Part shown: positions 22,760 through 29,504 of the stretch, one piece after another
How positions within the stretch are numbered: position 1 is the stretch's first letter
How the letters are laid out: each line of letters begins with the position of its first letter
Assembly (NCBI GenBank): GCA_964640855.1
Contig: CAZXIX010000052.1
Span: forward strand, 1 to 29,504
Source: JAJDFU01 sp964640855
GTDB taxonomy: Bacteria > Bacteroidota > Bacteroidia > Chitinophagales > Saprospiraceae
Direction: 5' to 3'
DNA: 29,504 bases
The notes under the pieces: model-generated
Told to the model about the DNA's origin: nothing
Seen by the model: the letters and a program-made list of their open reading frames with translations, nothing else
Database searches by the model: none
Translations under genes and position numbers: made by a program

Positions 22760-24196
22760 ATGCAAAGAACGATCTTTTTTTTATTGCTTCTTTTTTGGGG
22801 AAGCCTGAATTTCGGGTATGCCCAATACCGCGAGGCCCCCAATGCGCTGGCCTTCCGGGCTATCGCACCCAACTACGCCTATCCGATATCCAATTCCATG
22901 AACGGACGCGATTTTACCCTGGGCGGAGAAATCGAATACATCCGGCATTTGGCGAGCGTGCTCAATTTCAGCCTTCCCGTCCGTTTCAGCGAGGCCAAGA
23001 TCTACCCCAATGGCGGACCTGCCATTGACGCCAACAAGGAAAGGATCTATGCTCTGGGAGCCGATGCCTTGTTGCACCTCAAATTCATGAAAGAGAGTTT
23101 TTTCCTCTACCCCTATCTGTACGGAGGGATCGGGGCCACTCTGGAAGATTGGGAAAAGATCACCTATACAGCTCCGGTAGGAGCCAGCCTCAACTTCCGG
23201 CTGGCCCGCCATTGGTATTTGTCGACCAAGGCCGAATATCGGTTCAGCGTCTTCCAGGATCATCGGGATCACCTTCAGTTCGGAGCCGGCTTGCTGGTTA
23301 TCCTGGGTAAAGGTTCCGATCCGGCCAGTGCCGACCGGGATATGGACGGCGTTCGCGATCTGGTGGACCAATGTCCCGACGAGCCGGGAACGGAGGCCAC
23401 CGACGGTTGTCCGGATACGGACCTGGACGGTGTGGCGGATGCCTTCGACAATTGTCCCGACCTGCCGGGAGAAGTCCAGTTCCTGGGCTGCCCGGATTCA
23501 GATGGCGACGGGATCTACGATCCGGAAGATAATTGTCCCTATGAAGCCGGTCTGGTTTCCAATCAGGGGTGCCCGGCCGCCGATTCGGATAACGACGGAT
23601 TCGCCGACGACGTAGACCCCTGTCCCGACCTGCCCGATTTCGTCAATGGCTGTCCCGACCAGGACTTTGACCAGATCATTGATCCGGAGGACGCCTGTCC
23701 CACCGATTTTGGGCCCGCTGAAACTCAGGGCTGTCCGGACCGTGACCGGGACGGCATCCCCGATGCGGAAGATGCTTGTCCTACAGAAGCAGCTCCCGGT
23801 TCGGCCGACGGCTGCCCCACCCGGACGGTGACCAAGGAAGTAGAGGAGCGATTGAACTACGTTGCCCGGGATGTTAAGTTTGAAAGTGGCCGATCCGTGC
23901 TGACGGCTACCTCTTACGCCAACCTGGACGAGATCTATTCCATACTCGAACAATATCCGGACTATCGCATGCTGATCGAAGGCCATACCGACAATACGGG
24001 CAGCGCGAGTACCAACCAAAGATTATCGGAAGAACGCGCCCGCACCTGCTATCAATACCTGATCAACAAAGGGATCAACGCCTCCCGACTGACCTACCGG
24101 GGTATGGGAGAAGATTTTCCCATTGCGGACAACAGCTACGCTTCCGGGCGCGAACAAAACCGCCGGGTAGAGTTTGAGTTGATTCCGCCGCGCTAA
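22760..24196 (+). CDS. OmpA-family outer-membrane protein with TSP3 calcium repeats
   Basis: The 478-aa protein comprises a signal peptide (1-21, ending NFGYA), an N-terminal 8-strand-like beta-barrel (about 22-188), and about six thrombospondin type 3 repeats (about 190-352). The repeats have Asp-rich calcium loops such as DSDGDGIYDPEDNCP and DRDRDGIPDAEDACP, each closed by a CP pair. The C-terminal OmpA peptidoglycan-binding domain (about 365-478) has IEGHTDNTGS and REQNRRVEFEL, which contain the meso-DAP-binding Asp and Arg. It ties the outer membrane to the peptidoglycan. One repeat (DQDFDQIID) has lost its loop glycine. ATG 22760 gives the signal peptide. It is monocistronic, with its own promoter and a strong terminator. 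Confidence 0.93.
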   Translation: MQRTIFFLLLLFWGSLNFGYAQYREAPNALAFRAIAPNYAYPISNSMNGRDFTLGGEIEYIRHLASVLNFSLPVRFSEAKIYPNGGPAIDANKERIYALGADALLHLKFMKESFFLYPYLYGGIGATLEDWEKITYTAPVGASLNFRLARHWYLSTKAEYRFSVFQDHRDHLQFGAGLLVILGKGSDPASADRDMDGVRDLVDQCPDEPGTEATDGCPDTDLDGVADAFDNCPDLPGEVQFLGCPDSDGDGIYDPEDNCPYEAGLVSNQGCPAADSDNDGFADDVDPCPDLPDFVNGCPDQDFDQIIDPEDACPTDFGPAETQGCPDRDRDGIPDAEDACPTEAAPGSADGCPTRTVTKEVEERLNYVARDVKFESGRSVLTATSYANLDEIYSILEQYPDYRMLIEGHTDNTGSASTNQRLSEERARTCYQYLINKGINASRLTYRGMGEDFPIADNSYASGREQNRRVEFELIPPR

Positions 24197-24307
24197 CCGG
24201 CCAACTCCCGGTGTTGCTGCCGGGCTACGGGTTAGAGGAGATGTGAAATAACCGGCAGGACATATTCTTTCCAGGGGCCCTTTCGGGCTCTTTGCCGGGA
24301 AAATTTA

Positions 24308-24345
24308 AAAAAGCCTGCTCTGTTCTCCGGGGCAGGCTTTTTGTT
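24308..24345 (+). terminator. intrinsic terminator of the OmpA-family gene
   Basis: AAAAAGCCTGC (24308-24318) and GCAGGCTTTTT (24332-24342) form a perfect 11-bp stem around a 13-nt loop and end in a T-run. It lies about 110 bp after the OmpA stop. Two smaller hairpins (CCCGG/CCGGG near 24208-24225 and GGGCCC/GGGCTC near 24278-24293) precede it. Confidence 0.85.
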
Positions 24346-24470
24346 TATGGGTTTGGGGAGGGAAGGTATGGGGGCCCTGATCCGGAGATCTCTTTTAAAA
24401 AGGGATATCGCGGGAATGAGAGAACGGCAAGTCGCCGAAAACTTGCGGCTGCATTAGAAAGCGAACTTCC

Positions 24471-24478
24471 TATATTTG
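24471..24478 (+). promoter_or_regulatory. -7 promoter element directly upstream of guaA
   Basis: TATATTTG matches TAnnTTTG exactly and ends only 4 nt before the guaA ATG at 24483. If used, transcription would begin at or within a few bases of the start codon, giving a leaderless mRNA. The nearest TTG (24443-24445) is 25 nt upstream, slightly far. Confidence 0.55.
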
Positions 24479-24482
24479 GCCC

Positions 24483-26024
24483 ATGAAGGAGAAGATCGTC
24501 ATCCTGGATTTCGGATCCCAATATACTCAGCTGATCGCCCGCAGAGTGCGCGAGTTGAATGTTTTCAGTGAAATTGTTCCCTTTAACAAAATGCCGGAGC
24601 TGGACGAAAGCGTGAAAGGGGTCATCCTTTCGGGATCGCCTTTTTCCGTGACGGATGAGGCTGCCTTGCAGGTAGAACTCGAAGACTTTATCGGAAAACG
24701 GCCGGTTTTGGCCATTTGTTACGGAGCCCAATACATTGCCCAGCAATACGGTGGCCAGGTGGAGCCTTCCTCCCAGCGCGAATACGGAAAAGCCAACCTG
24801 GTCTCTTTTCGGGAAGAGGATCAGCTTTTCCGGGATATTCCGGCCGATTCGCAGGTCTGGATGTCCCATGGGGATACCATCATGCAGCTTCCGGAAGGTT
24901 TTGCCGCCATTGCGTCTACGGCATCCATCGATGTGGCGGCCTTCAAGGCCCAGGACGGCAAGTTCGGATCATCGGTTTACTGCCTGCAGTTCCACCCCGA
25001 GGTGACTCACAGCCTGCACGGTTTGCAACTCCTCCAGAACTTTGTACGGGATGTGGCCGGCTGTACGGGCGAGTGGACGCCGGCTTCTTTCGTGGAGGAG
25101 ACGGTAGCCTCCCTGCACCAGCAGATCGGGGAGGAAAACGTGCTCATGGGACTGAGCGGAGGCGTAGACTCCACCGTGGCGGCCATGTTGTTGAAAAAAG
25201 CGATCGGCGACCGCTTGATCTGTTTTTTCATCGATAACGGCCTGCTCCGAAAAAACGAGTACCAGGAAGTACTCACTTCCTACAATGGCCTCGGCCTGCA
25301 TGTCGTTGGTATTGACGCCCGGGAACGTTTCTGGCGAGACCTGGAAGGCGAGTCCGACCCGGAAAAGAAAAGGAAGATCATCGGCCGGGCCTTCATCGAA
25401 GTATTTGAGGAGGAAGCCCATAAACTGGCCAACATCCAGTGGCTGGGCCAGGGCACGATCTACCCCGATGTGATAGAAAGCGTTTCGGTGCACGGTCCGT
25501 CCGTGACGATAAAATCTCACCACAACGTGGGCGGTTTGCCGGATGTCCTGAAGCTGAAGATCGTAGAGCCCTTGCGGCTGCTGTTCAAGGACGAGGTTCG
25601 CCGGGTAGGGGCTGAGCTATCCATACCGGAAGCCATATTACATCGGCACCCTTTTCCCGGACCTGGGCTCGCAGTTCGTATATTGGGCGATATTACGCCG
25701 GAAAAGGTGAAGTTGCTGCAGGAAGCGGATGCGATCTTTATCCGGCAATTGAAAAAACACGGTCTCTACGATCAGGTCTGGCAAGCAGGCGTTGTGCTTT
25801 TGCCCATACAGTCGGTAGGCGTCATGGGCGATGAGCGAACCTACGAGCGGGCCGTTGTGCTTCGGGCCGTCAATTCGCTGGATGGCATGACGGCAGAATG
25901 GAGCCGCCTGCCGCATGATTTTCTGGCCGAGGTATCGAGTGAGATCATCAACCATGTGAAAGGCATTAACCGAGTCGTATATGATATCAGCACCAAGCCC
26001 CCCTCTACCATTGAATGGGAATAA
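24483..26024 (+). CDS. guaA: GMP synthase (glutamine-hydrolysing)
   Basis: This 513-aa cytoplasmic enzyme converts XMP to GMP using ATP and glutamine. The N-terminal class I glutamine amidotransferase has nucleophile Cys79 in AICYGAQY and His171/Glu173 in FHPEVTH. The ATP-pyrophosphatase domain has the PP-loop LSGGVDS (224-230). The C-terminal dimerisation domain ends GINRVVYDISTKPPSTIEWE, the canonical GuaA terminus. Length and all motifs are normal. ATG 24483 fits the universal MxxxIVILDFGSQY start, so the position of the promoter 4 nt upstream is notable. The next gene starts inside its 3' end, suggesting co-transcription. Confidence 0.97.
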   Translation: MKEKIVILDFGSQYTQLIARRVRELNVFSEIVPFNKMPELDESVKGVILSGSPFSVTDEAALQVELEDFIGKRPVLAICYGAQYIAQQYGGQVEPSSQREYGKANLVSFREEDQLFRDIPADSQVWMSHGDTIMQLPEGFAAIASTASIDVAAFKAQDGKFGSSVYCLQFHPEVTHSLHGLQLLQNFVRDVAGCTGEWTPASFVEETVASLHQQIGEENVLMGLSGGVDSTVAAMLLKKAIGDRLICFFIDNGLLRKNEYQEVLTSYNGLGLHVVGIDARERFWRDLEGESDPEKKRKIIGRAFIEVFEEEAHKLANIQWLGQGTIYPDVIESVSVHGPSVTIKSHHNVGGLPDVLKLKIVEPLRLLFKDEVRRVGAELSIPEAILHRHPFPGPGLAVRILGDITPEKVKLLQEADAIFIRQLKKHGLYDQVWQAGVVLLPIQSVGVMGDERTYERAVVLRAVNSLDGMTAEWSRLPHDFLAEVSSEIINHVKGINRVVYDISTKPPSTIEWE

Positions 26025-27444
26025 GTCGCTCGGAATTCGGCTCATTCCTTTGGTTCTGCTTCTTTTCTTCAGTTCCTGCGATCTGTTTAAGAAGGCTCAG
26101 ACCACGCCGGTCAATCCGCAGGATGCCGACCAGGATTTCATCGAAGGACGCCGGGTGTACGATCCCGAACTCGGGCAGTACGTGGTGATCAAGGATTTTC
26201 CCACCGAAGAGTTGGAGGTGATTCAATGGACGGATGTGGCCAAAGAGATCAGCCCGCCGATTACCTCCTACGGCAGTTCGGAGATGGCTCGCTTGCTGCG
26301 GACTGGAACCATGGGAAGCGAATTTTTCAACCGCTACAACGTGGCGCTGATCCTTCCGTTCCTGGCCCAGGATTTTGATCCGGTATCGCGTCAGATCAAT
26401 CCCAATTCAGAATGGGCCCTGCATTTTTACGGAGGCGCCCGCATGGCCATCGAGGAATTGGAGCGGCAAAATATCAAGTTCAATGTCAGCGTATACGACA
26501 GTCGCGGCGATGTATCGGCTGTCAATCGCCTGCTCTTTTCGGAAAAAGACTTGCGCGAATCTCACCTGATCGTAGGGCCCTACCGCCGGGACAATGTCAA
26601 GCAAGTAGCTGAATTCGCCAAGACCAATGACATTGCCTTCGTTTCTCCTTACAGCGGTACGGCTAACCTGAGCGAAGAAAACCCGAATTACATACAGGTG
26701 AGTCCCACCCTGGAAACCCATTGCCGGTCTTTGGTCCGAAGGGCCAAGGAGCGTTTCCGCGACGAGAATATCGTTCTCCTGGTACAGGACAATCCGGCAG
26801 AACGCGCCTGGCTCCGGTTTTGCCAGGAAGAACACTTTCTGATCGAGGGGAGTGACCGGGTGCCGCGCCTGAAAGAGTACGTTATTCCGGCTACCTCGGG
26901 GGATTACCCGGCCATGAACTTCGATTCGCTTTTTGCCCGCACCGACAGCATGGCGCTCATCGTCCCTTCCTGGTCGGAGCCCTTTGTCTACAATGTACTC
27001 CGCAAAGCCGATCTGGCCAAAACGGCGGAATTTCGCCTGGAGATCTACGGTCTGCCCCAGTGGATGTCTTTCGATCAGATGGATTTCGACTACTATGAGG
27101 AACTCAACGTTTTCGTCTCCAGCAATCTTTATCTGAATCACAACAACCCGGGGGTCCGTAATTTTAAAGAACGATACATCCAGAAATACGGAATTGCTCC
27201 CCAAATGGAGTCTTTTTTGGGCTACGACGTGATGCTATACTTCGGCCAGATGCTCAACAAACACGGCACAAAGTTTCAATACTCTCTGGAGCTGGAAAAA
27301 AAACCGGTCCTGCATACCCGATTTGAATTCATGCCGCGCTACGACCCGCAGCCGGAACTCCGGTCACAGGAAATCGAGCAATTCGAGAATAAGTTTGTTC
27401 ATATCCTACAGTTCAGAAACTACTTATTCCAACCGACACGATAG
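25981..27444 (+). CDS. lipoprotein of the periplasmic-binding-protein type 1 (LIV-binding-like) fold
   Basis: The product (487 aa from ATG 25981) has an SPII signal ending FFSSC and a short linker. From about residue 110 it shows a type 1 periplasmic-binding fold: RYNVALILPFLAQDF, the YGGARMAIEEL helix, VSVYDSRGD and HLIVGPYRRDNVKQVAEFA. These features resemble the substrate-binding subunits of branched-chain amino-acid ABC transporters. No transporter genes are nearby, so transport is unproven; related Bacteroidota proteins are lone lipoproteins or LysM fusions. The ATG lies inside guaA (44-nt overlap). TTG 26011 would leave a 14-nt overlap and a more ordinary 23-residue signal, so the start is uncertain. 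The aldehyde dehydrogenase gene follows after 15 nt. Confidence 0.8.
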   Translation: MISAPSPPLPLNGNKSLGIRLIPLVLLLFFSSCDLFKKAQTTPVNPQDADQDFIEGRRVYDPELGQYVVIKDFPTEELEVIQWTDVAKEISPPITSYGSSEMARLLRTGTMGSEFFNRYNVALILPFLAQDFDPVSRQINPNSEWALHFYGGARMAIEELERQNIKFNVSVYDSRGDVSAVNRLLFSEKDLRESHLIVGPYRRDNVKQVAEFAKTNDIAFVSPYSGTANLSEENPNYIQVSPTLETHCRSLVRRAKERFRDENIVLLVQDNPAERAWLRFCQEEHFLIEGSDRVPRLKEYVIPATSGDYPAMNFDSLFARTDSMALIVPSWSEPFVYNVLRKADLAKTAEFRLEIYGLPQWMSFDQMDFDYYEELNVFVSSNLYLNHNNPGVRNFKERYIQKYGIAPQMESFLGYDVMLYFGQMLNKHGTKFQYSLELEKKPVLHTRFEFMPRYDPQPELRSQEIEQFENKFVHILQFRNYLFQPTR

Positions 27445-27459
27445 AAAAGTTTGCCCTTG

Positions 27460-28836
27460 ATGCCCACCGACCCATTGACCTACCAGACCCTGAATCCTTA
27501 CTCCGGAGAAGTTGTCAAGACCTACGACTTGTGGGATGCTGCCGGGGTTCAGTCTGCTTTCCATAAAGGGCGAAAAGCCTTTGAGGCCTGGTGTGTGCTG
27601 CCGGTAGAGGAACGAGCTGCCTTCATTCGCCAATTGGCCCGTCTATTGCGCATCGATCGGGATACTTTTGCCGGCTGGATCACCAACGAAATGGGCAAAC
27701 CCATCAGCCAGTCGCATGCCGAAATTGACAAGTGTGCGTGGCTGTGCGATCATTTCGCCGATCAGGCCTTGGCCATGCTGGCCATCCGGGAGGTGACCTT
27801 CGAAGAAAAAAAGGCGTGGCTGCGCCCAGAACCCATGGGTGCCATTCTGGGGATTATGCCCTGGAATTATCCCTTTTGGCAGGTCTTTCGATATGCCGTG
27901 CCTACCATTTTGGCCGGAAACGTAGCTTTTCTGAAACCGGCTCCCAACGTGATCGGCTGCGGAGAAGCCATTGCTTTTCTTTTTGGGGAGGCTCTGCCCG
28001 TCCCGAATGTCTTCCAATGCATGATCATCGACGAAAGCCAGGTGGAAGGGGTGATCAGCGATCCCTTCGTCCGGGGCGTTGCTTTCACAGGGAGTGTTTC
28101 TACGGGTGCGATCGTAGGGGCTTTGGCAGGGAAATACCGTAAAAAATCCGTCCTGGAACTGGGCGGTAGCGACCCTTTCATCGTGCTGAGCGATGCCGAT
28201 CTCGACCGTGCCGTAGCGGTGGCTGCCCAGGCGCGTCTGAACAACAACGGTCAGACCTGCATAGCAGCCAAACGATTCCTCATCGAAGAGGAGATCTACG
28301 ATGCCTTCCTGGAAAAATTGGTCGCCGAACTCCAAAACTGGACCCTGGGAGATCCCTGGGATGAAAATACCCGGCTGAGTACCCTGGCCCGCCAGGACTT
28401 GAAAGACCATCTGCTGGCACAGGTAGAAGAGTCCGTGGCCCAGGGAGCCCGAATCCATTATAATGGGAACCAGAGAACCAATCCGGCCTTCGGTGTGGCT
28501 CCTTTGATCCTGACCGATATTCCGGAGGGATCGCCGGCTTTTGCCGAAGAATTATTCGGCCCGGTATTTTCTGTGTTCCGGGTGAAAGGAGAGGATGAGG
28601 CGGTTGAATTGGCCAATCAGACGGTATTCGGCCTGAGTGCCTCGGTCTGGACTTCCGATCCGGAGCGGGCGATGGATATCGCCTCTCGCCTGGATGTCGG
28701 TACGGTTGCGTTCAATCAGATGGTTGCTTCTGACCCTCGCTTGCCCTTCGGCGGCACCAAAGACTCCGGCTATGGCCGTGAACTTGGAAAAGAGGGCATT
28801 CTTGAGTTCGTCAACCTGAAGACCGTCGTACAATAA
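27460..28836 (+). CDS. NAD(P)-dependent aldehyde dehydrogenase (succinate-semialdehyde dehydrogenase-like)
   Basis: The 458-aa cytoplasmic enzyme of the ALDH superfamily oxidises an aldehyde to the acid. Visible residues are the cofactor motif MPWNYPFW (Asn136), FTGSVSTG (209-216), the general base in LELGGSDP (Glu233) and the nucleophile in NNGQTCIAAKRF (Cys267). The EELFGPVFSVF and PFGGTKDSGYGREL segments near the end are also standard. The short N-terminus and the EMGKPISQSHAEIDKCAWLC segment are like the GabD1/Sad succinate-semialdehyde group, but substrate assignment is tentative. ATG 27460 was preferred to TTG 27451. It is the third gene of a compact guaA-lipoprotein-ALDH cluster and is convergent with the DsrE gene. 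Confidence 0.9.
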   Translation: MPTDPLTYQTLNPYSGEVVKTYDLWDAAGVQSAFHKGRKAFEAWCVLPVEERAAFIRQLARLLRIDRDTFAGWITNEMGKPISQSHAEIDKCAWLCDHFADQALAMLAIREVTFEEKKAWLRPEPMGAILGIMPWNYPFWQVFRYAVPTILAGNVAFLKPAPNVIGCGEAIAFLFGEALPVPNVFQCMIIDESQVEGVISDPFVRGVAFTGSVSTGAIVGALAGKYRKKSVLELGGSDPFIVLSDADLDRAVAVAAQARLNNNGQTCIAAKRFLIEEEIYDAFLEKLVAELQNWTLGDPWDENTRLSTLARQDLKDHLLAQVEESVAQGARIHYNGNQRTNPAFGVAPLILTDIPEGSPAFAEELFGPVFSVFRVKGEDEAVELANQTVFGLSASVWTSDPERAMDIASRLDVGTVAFNQMVASDPRLPFGGTKDSGYGRELGKEGILEFVNLKTVVQ

Positions 28837-28870
28837 TTGGCCTTGAACAGGTGCTTTGCTCCGCTGGCGG

Positions 28871-29410
28871 TTAGAAACGGATTAACGTATAACCTTCGCT
28901 CCCCAGCGTAAGGAAGACCGTCATGGCGGAAAGGGCTGTTTTTACCGGTTTAGCCATCTTTTCTTTCGGGGCGCCCCGGGCATGCATGGATTGCCCGCAC
29001 AGGTAGATCTCGGCACCTGCTTCCGTCAGGGCTTCCATAAGGGGTAGATTGGGATTGTCTAGGCCGAAAATGTCCCGGTAAGCCTCATTGTTCAAGGCAT
29101 CTTTACTGGCCTGGTTGTGGATCACTCCGGCAACCTTCAGATTTTCCAGCGGCACTCCTGCTGCTACATGCATGTTCAGGAAGCGGGCCAGGGTGTTCAG
29201 GATGGGATTTACCTGTGCGGGATCCTCCGGGCTGCTGTGGATGTCGAATACGACCCGATAGACCTGGTCCGGATCCGGCTTGAAATCAGGGTTCTCCACC
29301 TCGAATGTGGCACCATAATCTTGAATGACGGGGCCGTTTATGCGCTGGGCAAAAGAGGAAAAGGAAAAGCAGACAAAAAGGAAAAACAAAACATACTTAT
29401 GGCTGTGCAT
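28871..29410 (-). CDS. exported DsrE/DsrF-like protein
   Basis: The 179-aa protein has a signal peptide (1-22, ending SSFAQ) and a DsrE-type fold: YRVVFDIHSSPED, NTLARFLNMHVAAGV, LKVAGVIHNQASKDAL and GAEIYLCGQSMHARG. Cys138 sits where DsrE/TusD proteins carry the sulfur-accepting cysteine. Cytoplasmic DsrE proteins relay sulfur; exported ones in Bacteroidota are of unknown function. The C-terminal MTVFLTLGSEGYTLIRF completes the fold. The ATG at 29410 gives a clean signal peptide. No promoter element was recognised in the 94 bp before the window end. Confidence 0.86.
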   Translation of the reverse strand: MHSHKYVLFFLFVCFSFSSFAQRINGPVIQDYGATFEVENPDFKPDPDQVYRVVFDIHSSPEDPAQVNPILNTLARFLNMHVAAGVPLENLKVAGVIHNQASKDALNNEAYRDIFGLDNPNLPLMEALTEAGAEIYLCGQSMHARGAPKEKMAKPVKTALSAMTVFLTLGSEGYTLIRF

Positions 29411-29504
29411 TCTTAGGTAATCTGAAAGGGTGGAGAAAGATTTCTGGATTAGGGTGTGTCTGAAAAATGTTTTTGATAGCGAAAAAGATTCATTTTTGTG
29501 GCCA

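Noticed and set aside
22723..23028. 101-aa frame starting at ATG 22723, ahead of and overlapping the OmpA gene
   Set aside because: Most of it is an out-of-frame reading of the OmpA coding region and its composition is not protein-like. A short upstream ORF cannot be excluded, but nothing supports it.
24197..24482. possible purine riboswitch upstream of guaA
   Set aside because: The hairpins here belong to the OmpA terminator region. No purine-aptamer three-way junction was recognised, and the apparent guaA promoter lies after them.

Overview
The window looks like chromosomal DNA from a Bacteroidota bacterium, GC-rich for the phylum. The evidence is as follows. Several genes and the tRNA are preceded by the phylum's TAnnTTTG -7 promoter motif. 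There is a long (about 310 aa) NusB, a DUF1599 gene next to a BT_3928/DoxX-type gene, and an OmpA protein with thrombospondin type 3 calcium repeats. Many genes encode SPII lipoproteins or signal peptides ending in AQ, and one carries an effector-associated domain 11 (EAD11). A Saprospiria/Lewinella-like lineage is my inference and was not tested. No transposase, integrase, rRNA, CRISPR array or phage gene is visible.

Layout. At 1-0.7 kb there is a truncated tRNA-His (minus strand, with a very good promoter) and a 39-aa single-pass membrane peptide. At 0.7-4.9 kb lie an acetoacetate--CoA ligase, a decayed HExxH metallopeptidase (two in-frame stops), an SRPBCC/AHSA1 protein and a secreted SASA/sialate-O-acetylesterase-type hydrolase. 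At 5.2-7.0 kb a 2OG-Fe(II) oxygenase is followed closely by a lipoprotein of the agmatine/peptidylarginine deiminase family. At 7.05-7.47 kb there is a non-coding, repeat-bearing spacer.

At 7.47-11.1 kb lies the most unusual locus. It encodes an inner-membrane protein with a cytoplasmic EAD11 and periplasmic beta-sandwich domains. This is translationally coupled (ATGA overlap) to a secreted beta-sandwich/coiled-coil protein, then comes a probably surface-exposed TIG-like lipoprotein, and an outer-membrane beta-barrel gene runs convergently. Together the products could span the whole envelope and are a candidate trans-envelope sensing or conflict module. At 11.4-12.4 kb there are two small membrane protein genes, and at 12.5-15.2 kb a secreted GH13 pullulanase-like enzyme. 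A shared terminator separates it from trxB (minus strand).

At 16.5-19.2 kb a membrane-anchored subtilisin faces an SDR/cupin pair on the minus strand. At 19.4-22.6 kb are DUF1599, the BT_3928/DoxX-like protein and nusB. At 22.7-24.2 kb is the OmpA-TSP3 gene, closed by a strong terminator. At 24.5-28.8 kb guaA, a PBP1-like lipoprotein and an aldehyde dehydrogenase form a tight cluster. A secreted DsrE-like protein (minus strand) ends the window.

Most of the window is housekeeping and envelope biology. The parts that deserve a second look are the EAD11 locus, the two-stop metallopeptidase, the exported deiminase, the SDR without its catalytic Tyr/Lys, and the apparently leaderless guaA promoter.
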